DNA from: Fasciolopsis buskii | Lineage: Eukaryota; Platyhelminthes; Trematoda; Plagiorchiida; Fasciolidae | Assembly (NCBI GenBank): GCA_008360955.1 | Contig: LUCM01005137.1 | Span: 110,605 to 174,604, forward strand | DNA length: 64,000 nucleotides | Direction: 5' to 3' | Shown here: positions 34,841 through 45,579 of the stretch, in pieces | Numbering within the stretch: the first letter of the stretch is position 1 | Layout: every line of letters begins with the position of its first letter | Made by a program: the position numbers and the translations under genes | The notes under the pieces: generated by a model | The model's database searches: none | Seen by the model: the letters and a program-made list of their open reading frames with translations, nothing else | Told to the model about the DNA's origin: nothing

Positions 34841-37800
34841 TTACAGTAAAATTGACATTCGAACACCGGGTTTTCATTTTGCTAAATCTTTGTATCATCA
34901 ACTACGGTATCTTTGGTTGCAACTAACCGGAAAGACCGTCCATAGTTTTTCTACCTACCTCAACATCCACTAAGATTAGCGACTAATTCAAGTCGATCGA
35001 GCTACAAACAGGTTACTTTCTCCAGTTCCTCGTTTCATTAACCAAACAATAACAAAATATTATGCTCCAGTTAAACGAGCTGGGTGACCGGGTTTCGGCG
35101 CCAACTGGAGTCGCCCAACACGTTTTATGGCATAAAACATCACCTTAGAGTACATTGGGCTTACAATTTTTTGTTATGAAGACAAAATTAATCCTGTATG
35201 CCGAGAGTCAGTCCAGATGTTAGTATGTTACGAACTTTCCCGATCAAGCAGTCAAGTAAAGAAGCATAAACTTGTTCGTATTCCGCTGTTAGCTACAACG
35301 GCACAGGTGACATTATATTAATGATAAAAAGACATCTTAAAAGTATTTTGTCCCAATTGTCCAGCATCGAATCGACGATCAAATGAATCTGAGTAACCCA
35401 CTGTGTTGAACTTATGTCTCGATATGCCCAAAATCCGAAAAATTAAACAGTGCAGAAACGTGTCATTCGCTAAATAACCATATATCTACCAAAGAATGCT
35501 GTCTAAGAGAAGAAAAAACATTTATGAGCCAGCGGTACCGGTTCATTAATTGAAGGACAAATAGTAGTAAATAAGCAGTCTTAATTCTGGTTTCTGCAGG
35601 CAATTTATCAAAAGCTTCATGAAAATGCCCACTCAGCCGAGTGAACACATCCGCCCGGTGTTCGATGCATCTAACTACGACTTCGCGGTATCACTGTGCT
35701 TGATTTAATTCGCTTCCCCTGTAGTACAGGTTGATTACTAGCAGTGTTCTCTGGTCGAGATAAGAAGTACGCGGTCAACGGGTTACTTGGTAACTGATCG
35801 AATCTTCAGCAGAGCCTCAGCACTTTGATGCTTCAGCAACAAACAGTCCATTTCGTTCATTTTGATTCGTTTAACTTTGTACCTTGTCTACGGTTGCATA
35901 AATAAACTTCTTTCTCTGGGCTTCAAAAAAGATAACGGCGATTGCATTTAGCACTATTTTGAGATATAGCAAACTGATTCTAGGCGCTTTATATGGAATA
36001 GTAGTTTCGGGGTTTTGCCTAAAACCGGGGTGATCGTTGTGGATATAATAGTTGATGTTTGTCGACTTTAAGTCTATTTAGTACGCTTCCAATATAAGTC
36101 AGACATCAGAATTCACTGAGCAAAACTGGAGATTTCACTTTACTACCGAGGTAAAAAGTATCTGCTAATCAAATAATTACTGAAAATGGAATTCACGGTT
36201 TTTTGGACAGTAAATAATGAACTTGTGAAGCAATGAAACACGAAGGCGATCGATGGTAATCCTCCACCCAAAGTAATTCGCGTATGTGTGCTCTGACGAA
36301 TGGTTCGCATCACATATAGCTTGATGAGAGGCAAATTTAAGTGGTATAACCTTGCATCTCATCGAAGTTGGTGCACATGGTTTGGGTTCGCACATTTAAC
36401 ATTTCATCCGTCAGCATTTGACGTGAAGCTGATATCCGGTCCCGATTGTCCCCATACACTTTTCGTTCATTTACTAGAATGAGTCAAGGAAGAGTGGATG
36501 TCCAAATATTCACCGGTTACAAGATAAAGGTTATTATGAAACGAACTTACTAATGATAACAATAATCGGCTTCACTTCTGAGGACACAGTTCGGCCGTCA
36601 TAGAGACAAAACTTGATAAAAGGAATGTTGAAACCAGCATATTTTTTCATAACCATGTACGTATTTTCATATCCGGAGAGATCGGATGATTCTAAATTAC
36701 CTCGGAATAGAAACCAAACTGAACAACCTTATCTGCTGTTCTCAGAAGTATGTTTCATATACTGCTCTTCGTCATTTTTGGCGGAAATATGATTTTACGC
36801 AGGATCTACAGTCACTGATTTTCATTAATACCCTAAGCCAATAATAAAATAAGGTTACTTAGTGAAGCAGTCTGTCCTCAAGTTCAACTCCAACCAGAAA
36901 TAGAAAAAAAATATTCGGCCCGTTAATGAATTTCTACGGCTATATAAGCAATTTTTCAGATTTTTGAGTTTTGCCCAAGACAAGTCGATCGAACCTCAAA
37001 ATGTCTTTAACATTTTGCTCGTGAGTTGGAAACTGATATTATTCTGGTGACACTTTGGTCCTATTCAGGCGGGTGCCACAGTCATGCTCTTATATTTTCG
37101 TGCCTTTAAATACGAAATTTTAAGTCGAGCAGTGTTTTGCAATCGGTTCCCTAACCGACGCCTTGCGACACCAATCTATTTTGCTGTACATCGCTCACTA
37201 CTTCACTGTCACGGTAGCAATGTGAGTAATTAACGTGGCGCGCCCAAATGACTGTGAGCAAGGTCATGTTTGAGGTAAACCAAAACCATCCTTAATAGAA
37301 ATCTTCCTGTTAAGTGTGAACCAAGATCACTAGATCCATGCTGACGTAAAATACTCCCATTAATATACGTTGTTCTTCCAGCTATCAATATGCATGTAAT
37401 CGTGGGTAGAGTATTCGAAAACGTAAGCGCGTTTGTTAGACAAGCGAGTTTGTCATCATTTTGAATTAAAACTAGGATAAGGCCCAAGATTTTTTTGAAA
37501 AACGTTTATAAAACTTCAGACTAAAGGAGGGTTTCATTTCCATATTGAGGCGCGTTTATCCAAGCATCCAAGGTCACTCATGTTTGAATGGCCCAAATGC
37601 AGTCTGCAAACAGATCCAGTAAAAGACACTCGCAAAGAGCTCCGTGGTATTTCTTAATACATAGCAAGCACTAGAGCCTTAAGGTTAGTAACATTGGAAA
37701 TTTATGAATACTTCGAAGTCGGCGCCACCTGTAATCCGTACTTTGAAGAGGTGGACGCATGTCAACGCAGAAAGACAGATCATTAAAAAAGCTTTGGATA

Positions 37801-38269
37801 GGATCTACATTTATTTTCACGGGAAAATGTTTGCAGACCCTGAGGTGCAAGTCGCATATCAATAAGAGAGTGAATCGGAATAGAAGGAACACGACCAATG
37901 AAAAAGAGACAGCACCCAGTAAAGCAAGTAAAAAATCTTTCCTGAGTAGGCCCGGAAAAATAACTAGAGAGCAATAAATTCAGACAGCGAGAATACAATG
38001 ACAGAGGAAAGAAGCAATAATAGTTTGCTCTAAGCTAAACTGTTTCAGTCTGAGGATTCGGATAGACAGGCGTCGCATTCGGTTTAAGAAGTTGAGTACA
38101 TGAAAAGAATATCGTAAATTGGTTCAAACTGCAAAACGTAAGCACTTATTCGGCTCTGGGAAGGAATGGCGTCATTTACGGAATGTTTGCTGCAGAAGGA
38201 TGACCGAGTAAAGGTCGAAAGGTGGACTGAAAATATGTAGAAACATTAAGACGAGGATCAAAATTAGGA
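34841..38269. other. No supported feature
   Basis: No recognised genes or repeats. Frames at 36143-36482 overlap on both strands without motifs. From about 37670 to 38270 the minus strand is pyrimidine-rich and open in places (37783-37998) and may be further decayed sequence of the LINE fragment that follows, but no motif confirms it. Confidence 0.45.
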
Positions 38270-38530
38270 GAAAAGTCCTCGATATTGCACAAATTTCTTG
38301 AGGGATGCAAACATCGAGGTACTGGAGACTGACCGACAAATTATGACATCATGTGCACACGCCAAAAGCTGAGTGGGCAGATCAGTGAACAAACCCCTGA
38401 GGAAGATAGTGAAAGAGTAGCACCTTGAATAATGCCGTACCGTTTAGGTAATGGACTTGATAAGTGACAATCAAGCTTAGTTTTATTGGAAACAAAGTTA
38501 GCAGTATAGAAACGAGGCATTAAAAAGAAT
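38270..38530 (-). mobile_element. LINE reverse transcriptase fragment
   Basis: The minus-strand translation reads ANFVSNKTKLDCHLSSPLPK followed by GIIQGATLSLSS, then after one frameshift GLFTDLPTQLLACAHDVIIC and RSVSSTSMF. This follows the order of LINE RT regions 4-5: (FLSNR...LSSP..V.SG)V-x-QG-x-x-L-x-P, F-x-N-DLP, and the A/F-DD-V box. The catalytic ADD reads AHD here, so the active site is mutated. Motif A and the region beyond are not recognisable, although the pyrimidine-rich coding strand continues to about 37.8 kb. It is a different family from the two plus-strand LINEs. Confidence 0.65.
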
Positions 38531-41500
38531 TCACCTCATGGAGAAATACGAAACGGAGAACCATACCAATGATGGCGGGTGAATCCAAGAATATATGGCG
38601 GATTGATTTCATGAAAATACTTGAACTTTTATAAACAAAACCACAGAGTGGATCTGCTTGGTTATATCTAAAGTGAAGTTTGCTATCAAAGATAACAAGG
38701 ATGAAACATAAGCGACTGCGTTCTGATAAAGGGAAAATTTGGGTTTGCATTCAGCCACTGAGCAATGAACACCGCTTCCGGAGAATGTGAATACAGCGTT
38801 AGATTAGCTGATGTAGGTTGCAACAGCGCCTACCGCATTTTTCGTGCATGGATTTTGTTTTGACGAAAGCATTTGGAGTTTTTAATAGGAACAAGTTTAT
38901 GCAGTGTTTTCTTTAAGCCGAGGTTCGCGCTTGTAAACCACACATATATTTAAGCGAACCTACGAGTACAAAACATTTATTAAACGGGTACTTTTCTACA
39001 GAAAAATCTGGTAGTAGTGTTAAACAAAGCCGCAACGGTCACCTTACTCTGTGGTTTGGGACTGGCAGCTGTCTGTCAACCCTTATGCGTCTTTCTTGAA
39101 CCAGGAAGATACTGACAAACCTGAGCAACAAGGCAATAAGTATGATAGGATAGAACTGGATGAAAATTTCGAACGGTTAACGAAATCAGGATGACAAGGA
39201 GATGGCGTGCAGATAATTCTGAATGACAGCACTGGGGACTAGCAAATGTTAGAGCCACCAGTTGAGGGTCGCACGTGAAATTTGCTTTTGACTTCGTTTG
39301 AAAAGTAGAATAACTTCTTCCACAAAATGTAACAACAAATTTATAATTAACGTGCAAACCACTAATTGAGCCTTAACTACAACTTCAAAGTAAGTGTGAT
39401 TTGACTCGTGAATTGCTAATCTCCGATCCAAACCTAGAAACTAAGCACACATCGCTTTTTCTCCTCAGTTGCTTTACCATTTTTAGTAGACTGTCTTCTA
39501 ACACCCCGTAAACTGTCATCAGCGGCGGTGCAGTTAATTCCACTTTCCTTTTGCAGACGGTTTCTTTATTATTAACCAAAGCCTATATTTAATGGCAGGA
39601 AGATCGTGAGTGTAAGCATCCCGGATTTTAAACATTTTTCAATGAGTAAATTAAAGTGAGAGTGTATTCAGGAATATGTATTCACAAATTGTTAGTTTTA
39701 ATTGCATTTGATGAAAAAGTGCATTGTTTAAAGTGGTCACAGACAATATATCGCCACTGTCACAAGTTCCGATAAAAAATGACATTGAATCCATATCTGT
39801 AGAGTAGTGAACAACTTGTTGATTTAAACTTTTCATTGAACTATCTTCCATTCTGCGACGAAAAGAATAGGAAATTATTTGTAATCAATTGATGCGCTTT
39901 TATAATCTATGCTCACGGTAGATCGGACAGTGAATGAAATATCTTCATATGTTTTTTTTCGATGTCATATCATCCATTTTTGAGATCTCTGTCAATACAA
40001 CAATTTTGGAATAGAGAATCAAACAGTTTTGAAAAGTTTATAAATATTGATGATATACTGATAAAATACTAGTGTAATATAGCAGTGATTTCGTGTTTGT
40101 ATTCGTTTAGTTTCCTCCATGCGAGTCAATTGATTGTGTAGATAATGGTTGGAAAGTGGTTCGCGATTGCGACGAGCATTTTATTGGTACCTATTTCATC
40201 GCTACGTCCATTTTCCATTTCGGCATGTGATCGATGGAAACCAAAGGCCAATCTGACTTTATACGATGAACTCAGTGTTTACGAATAGAACGAAAACGCA
40301 CAATGTTCGATTGAGAGACTTTGCCTAGGAGGCTTGACATTTGCAGTTTTGCCCCGCAGCTAGTTTTACTGCACAAAGCCGAGTGTTCACGTGCTGATCA
40401 TACACACAATTTGTCTGGGTGGTATTAAGTAGGTTACTGCTAATCATGGATTTGTAAAAATATACTAATCGGAAGACCTTCGACCCGGAAATTCCAGTCA
40501 GTATGAAGCCTTCTTTCGAAAGTCCAACTTGGGACTTTTAAATACTTGATCATATTTAAGTGCTTTAAAATGCCTTTGTAAAAAGAAAGAACGAAATTTT
40601 TTTAAAGTAAAATTGACAATCATTTACTGACCAAACTGTTCTCTTTTAACGATAGGAAATAAAGTGTCAAGTTTTGCATATCCTCTCAAACTATAATCCG
40701 ATGTGAAATGCTCATTTCTCTGACCTGGTTGCCTAGATCAGCATACAGAAAACACTCGTAAATGGTTATTTATTGGAGTTTATCACGTGGTTCAAAATAC
40801 CTTGAAGCTCGACATTGTGTCAGCTTCCGCGTTAACTGTCAAAACCGCATTATGAGTATTCCGATTTTGCCCAGTTTATACTGGACCCATTCATAACATA
40901 GCACTTATGGCTTAGCAGTTACATGTGAAAAAGTGAACAGTATGATTGAAAGCTACCAACCACTAGAAAGATCAATTTGACTCTGTCAGTCCTGACAGAG
41001 ATGCATGAATGGTTCGTCAGTCACATGCTAATTTAAGTTCAGTCATTGTGGGACTAGCGGTAGCGGCAGACTGAGTGCTTAAACTGTTCGTATTTTTTCC
41101 AGGCCACTAATTGATTTTAACGTCAAAATTTCAGAATCAGACAGCTTGCATGCGGAATTTGAGGGTATCAAACTGATGTCCTGTCGTGCCGCTTCGATTT
41201 CAACCCCTAAGCGAGATTGTAAATTTGTGTACATCATACTACCATTCCTGACTTTGCTGTAAAACATCCACCAGCGTGTTTAGATAAATAAAAGTAAAAA
41301 CCATAACAAGTGATATCAGAAATGCTTTAAAAATGCAGATGTTCCCAAGTATTGGCAGTAAATTAGAAGGCAATAAATTGTCGATCGGGAAATTATTCTT
41401 TGAACGCCTCATGAAGTAATCCTCGAATCAGCGTAGAAACGAGAGGGGATGTAATTCTGGACCAGACTTGAGTAACTGTGTCGCTTCAAAACACACCCGA

Positions 41501-41966
41501 ATAAAAGTTGACTGTGACCACCCAAGATAAGGCAAAAATGAATTCTGACAAATGCATAATCCCAGGTTATTGACGCGTGATACCCGTAACAAGATGGCAC
41601 GTTTGGATTTTTCAAGCGTGATAACCCATCAGCTTAACGTGCAGGAGCTTATTGATTCGTAAACTCAATAGACTAACTCGAATAATGATTAGGTCGCTTA
41701 TTGGTGGACAGCTGTCACAGCAACTGTTCCAACGGATCTAAAAGTCAAAGGTAAACACCAAATTTTGAGATTGCTCTAAATGGCTGCTAGTCCGAGATCC
41801 CTATCTGGATTCAGTTTCGAATTTATTTTCATTTATTATTAGGCGCACCGAGTTGTCTTTGACGACATTAAGGGGGATGAGAGTCGTCAACATTACACTT
41901 TTTCCTGGTATTTTGTTGCAATTTCTCTTAAATACACAAAATTTATATTAAAATTAAAAACTACAC
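38531..41966. other. No supported feature
   Basis: Minus-strand frames at 38520-38750 and 39076-39357 could be eroded upstream LINE sequence given their position behind the RT fragment, but they contain no recognisable box. The rest, including 39.6-41.9 kb, shows nothing. Confidence 0.45.
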
Positions 41967-41972
41967 TTTATT
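41967..41972 (-). promoter_or_regulatory. Candidate poly(A) signal (minus strand)
   Basis: AATAAA on the minus strand begins 8 nt beyond the stop codon of the putative exon at 41980-42129. The motif is common by chance here; it matters only in combination with that exon. Confidence 0.25.
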
Positions 41973-41979
41973 CGCACTT

Positions 41980-42129
41980 CTAAACTACCAAAGTTGGTGC
42001 AAAACGAGCCTCGATTACTGATGCAACTATACCATTCTTCATTCTAACTCGATTTGTGGTAATTGCCATATTGGGTTCCAGTTCATTATAATACCTCTGT
42101 GTCCATAAATTAGCGGTCTTACCTGGTAA
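41980..42129 (-). CDS. Putative terminal exon of an unidentified minus-strand gene
   Basis: On the minus strand a good acceptor (pyrimidine-rich tract ending GTAATTCAG at 42130) opens directly into 49 codons that finish with TAG at 41982-41980. The peptide begins LPGKTANLWTQRYYNELEP and ends VIEARFAPTLVV, a balanced, globular-looking composition rather than the Leu/Ser/Phe-rich noise typical of frames here. AATAAA follows 8 nt after the stop. A second potential donor (CAG|GTAAGA) lies 7 nt into the exon, which could instead mean skipping. I do not recognise the family and found no upstream exon. Together acceptor, composition and poly(A) motif make it one of the better host-exon candidates. 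Confidence 0.27.
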   Translation of the reverse strand, partial: LPGKTANLWTQRYYNELEPNMAITTNRVRMKNGIVASVIEARFAPTLVV

Positions 42130-42775
42130 CTGAATTACATCACTTGACGGGAGAAATAAGAAGCCCGAAAGCAAAACTTCCGTTTTTTGATTTTATCAGT
42201 TTCATTGGTCTTGTTCAACTACAGCGTCCAAGCAAAATTTGGACAAAAAATTAGAAACAAGTTGAGTCTTTGTGCTGTAAAACGCTTCAACTTACAATAT
42301 AATTGCTCAGCTCAAGGTTAGTCAGCCATTATTTTATTCTGGGACAGGAACAAGATACGAGCAATTACGGAGACCAGCTCACTTTCTAGTTAAACATTCT
42401 GGCCCTTATGTCATAATGTGCAGTTTGGTCCTTTATTCTAATACGGGGAAAGCGCCGTCGGAGGAATATTTTGCCATCCCCACTTTTCGCTTTTAATGTT
42501 GAATTACCGGTACTAAGCAAAGTCTAGAAAAAGATGTCTCAGGTATTTCGCTGAGGAATGTAATAGCCCGTAAACACGTTTTGATTTAGTACGCCTGGTT
42601 TTGCATGTTATGACTGTTGCTACTTGAATTTTATGAACTGTGTTGCTTAGATACTTGTTTCCTGCTGAGAACACATTCAGATGCAGCAATGAAACTCAGT
42701 TTGGCAGTGGCAGGGTGAACGAGATGGTTTTCCAGTACTTCATCATTCCATTCTAACGTACAACTTACCCTGTGA
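42130..42775. other. Spacer with no supported feature
   Basis: Between the minus-strand candidate exon and the plus-strand candidate below. A short open segment near 42683-42716, bounded by ACATTCAG and a GTGAAC donor, is too small to call. Confidence 0.4.
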
Positions 42776-43405
42776 AATCACGTAAACACCGTACAGTTAT
42801 TTCTTCTGGTTTCGAATCATTGCTCTGGAGCAACGATCGCAGTCGACCTAGGAAAGGAATCCGGGACGAAAGATCTTGAGTCTAGAGTCACAGCCTACAC
42901 GACATTCGAGTCAGCTGTCGACAGTTTACTGCGATTGGTAAGTAAATGTATGGAAGGATACAAAACTGTGCTACTGCCATTCCATTATCACGCCTTTCTG
43001 GCTGCACAAGGGCCCACAAATTTTGGTTCTAATCAAATGATATGCGATGCTGATTGGGATGAAGTACGTCCGATTGTCTACTTTTATATCTCATTTACTT
43101 AGTCCAGATGGAAGCTTGTTGTTGCAAACGATGAACGGTTCGCGAAAAGTGAGGTAAATGAAATATCTATTATGATTAGTTCAAATTCAAGCAGAACTGG
43201 GAACTTTAAAAATGTTTTTCCCGAATTAATACTTTTTCTTTGGCCAAAATGAATAAAATTTCAGTTTAAATGGCTCTCGCTTGCAGGCTTTGTCGACATT
43301 TTGAACGGGGTTGAATTGGAAACCTTAAGTGGATTACATACCTTGAAAGAATTCATTTTCTACTTGCAGTTTATCTCCAGTACCTTTCTACTCCTAAAAT
43401 CATAG
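42776..43405 (+). CDS. Putative three-exon coding segment with a 39-nt intron, unidentified
   Basis: Three open segments join in phase 0: 42776-43063, 43103-43153 and 43265-43405 (stop TAG). The introns are 43064-43102 (39 nt, GTACGT...TTACTTAG) and 43154-43264 (111 nt, GTAAAT...ATTTCAG). The joined frame is 160 codons, with peptides including YKTVLLPFHYHAFLAA, then SRWKLVVANDERFAK, then FKWLSLAGFVDILNG. Introns of 30-40 nt are characteristic of schistosomes and other flatworms, which is established knowledge; assigning this locus to that pattern is inference. No domain is recognised and the true first exon is unknown; the first ATG in frame is at 42950. Phase-matched GT-AG pairs also arise by chance, so this is a hypothesis. 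Confidence 0.25.
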
Positions 43406-43918
43406 GGATAATAATCCCTAGCGATATCAGTAACTGAATTCTGTCCTTTTGGAATGAAAAACATCAGTGGTCTATAGTATCTGGTCTCCAATCAGTGCTT
43501 TTGATGGAATACCTTGACATATTGAGACATGATGGACAAAGTGCAACGTTCGTTCGCGAGGATTATTTTTGCAGGAGGCATCAATAATTGTTATCAGATA
43601 TGCATTTCCCCCAGTCCGACCAAAGATTTCATAAAAATCAATCGATTTAGGCCATCATTTCTGCAAAACCACTCAAATGCTTCAGCAGCACTTCGATAGA
43701 ATTTGTTGGAGATATACTGAATCTTACAGCAGACTTGATTACATAAACTTCCAACTTCCCTTACTTTCATCTTTGTTTCAAGGAAGTCAAAAGCGAAGGA
43801 GTTTCAATTCCGTGAATTCGATTTCGAACAATTCCACAATCCCGCACTGAAACTATTCAAATGTCGAAAAACGTCACTTCTTAGTGCTTTTGATATTCAT
43901 TTCTATGAATAAACGAAC

Positions 43919-44184
43919 TTGGATCATCAACGAATCACAGTACTCATGGAAGGGAAGTTAAACGTCCACGAACGTTTGTTTTGTTTATTCGAACATTCGG
44001 TTTACCTAAAAAACGATCCATTTATTTATCTCTGCCCAGGTAATATTGGTTCATTTCGTTTAATCCTGTCTCTACAGCGTACTTTTGCCATCTGCGAGAA
44101 CGAAGACACTTGGTGAGCGAACTGAACAAGGCTGGAATGGGCAACATTTATGTGTACCGTCCCATCCGTTGTTTGATGGCTTAG
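43919..44184 (+). CDS. Putative two-exon segment with a 38-nt intron, unidentified
   Basis: The exon 43919-44039 (phase 1 end) and the exon 44078-44184 (ending TAG) flank a 38-nt GTAATATT...CTACAG intron with a pyrimidine-rich 3' end. Joining restores one frame of about 74 codons, with peptides NVHERLFCLFEHSVYLKND and, after the junction, AYFCHLRERRHLVSELN. Without splicing the frame continues only a few codons past the junction before stopping, so the intron extends the frame. It lies 500 nt downstream of the three-exon candidate on the same strand and could belong to the same gene, but a stop separates them. No family is recognised. Confidence 0.2.
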
Positions 44185-45346
44185 TCTTCAGGATCTTCCG
44201 CCTGACGATGACTCCAGCTACCTGGCTGATCAAATTTAAAATTTAGAACTATTTGGATGGTAATGTGCAATCGGAAGCGATTAATAACGTGGCCAGTCAC
44301 CAGGGCATAGCTAGCAGATCCGAATCAGCTATGAAGATTCGTTACATTTCGAGCACACTCGATTTCCGAAGACAGTAACGCAGAGACTATAACTTTCCTG
44401 AGGCCTCACCTGTTCACTCCTAAAGTTATGTAGCCTACCATCTAAAATAGAGTGCTTGGAACTGGTAATCAAGCGAATACATAAGCAAGGTGAATAACTC
44501 TTTTAGAAAAACTTTCAGCTGCAAACCACCAGGTGCTTGGTTGCGCATGTTGTTGGGGTTCCTTGGCGTCTAAACCAATATTTCCGTGGAATATATACTT
44601 TTACTTTGTTGTCATCTGTAGCTCTAAATATGAAAACTTTGGGACCGCAAGATACTAAAACTGGAGGCAGTAAATAATTTTCCATACTATTCCACGGACA
44701 GAATCAATGCAACACCGCTATTGCTAGAAGACAGTACTTGTTGCCGCAGTAACATTAGTAATTTATTTTACACTTAAAGGAATTGAATGGGTTTCCTTGT
44801 AACAATAATTTCCCGTAGAGCCATTTTTCCAGGTAAATTTCTAGAGATTAGCGCTTTTTTACAACTTTACTATAAACTATAAAAGCAATCTACCTATTAT
44901 TGCATCATGATGCTTTTCGTGCTAATTGCAAACATCTTTTTATTTGGGAAAAATTCAATCCTTTTAGGTATTGGTCATAAAGTTCTTCATCATTTCAACT
45001 CTGAATGCAATTGGGAATATAGTACACCTTGGTAGTCGCGAGTTTTTTAGTGGTAGTTTATGTTTGGTCCACTTTAGTGCGTCATAAAACAAGTAACTGA
45101 TGACTTATTGCTGGCTATTATCTGTCGGGTGATAACTAGCTGCCCTTGATCGCATTGTCCGTTCGAGTCAATCAACCACGTATCCAAAGGACGACAGTGA
45201 CGATTCGGTTTATCCCCCCCTCAAACAACATAAATTCTGAGTCACAAATCAAAATGCTGATTTTCCTTATTATCGGTTTTCAAATGCATTTCCTCGTGAA
45301 CAATAATACAAAAAGAACGCTGAACAGTAAAAAACGAGAATCATAG
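44185..45346. other. No supported feature
   Basis: A short GATCTTCC... segment just after 44194 preceded by TCTTCAG could be one more small exon, but it is too short to support. The remainder is AT-rich. Confidence 0.4.
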
Positions 45347-45579
45347 GCTATGAAGGTTTACAAAAATAACTGTGGTCAATATGATACATTGAACTTCGGA
45401 AGCAAACGCATTTTTACCTATGATCACCAAACTTTCTTAGAGCATCATTCGTGGCCATTTTTTGGCGCTTGGTCCAAAGATCGATTGAACAGACCATTAC
45501 CTAGTGTTTACTCGAACAATGCTTCATCTGACTTTGTTTGCTTCTATCCATTTTTAAAATGGTCGGACTGGGATAAAAT
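45347..45579 (+). CDS. Possible exon rich in aromatic residues, unidentified
   Basis: The frame is open from just after a TAG (45344-45346) to the donor AAAAT|GTAAGC at 45580. The peptide is unusually rich in Trp, Phe, Tyr and His, for example TFLEHHSWPFFGAWSKDRLN and CFYPFLKWSDWDK. ATG at 45350 could be a start. The upstream AG lacks a pyrimidine tract, so if real it would be a first coding exon. No family is recognised. The next exon after TTTTCGATAG near 45655 hits a stop within seven codons in the matching phase, which weakens the case. Confidence 0.13.
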
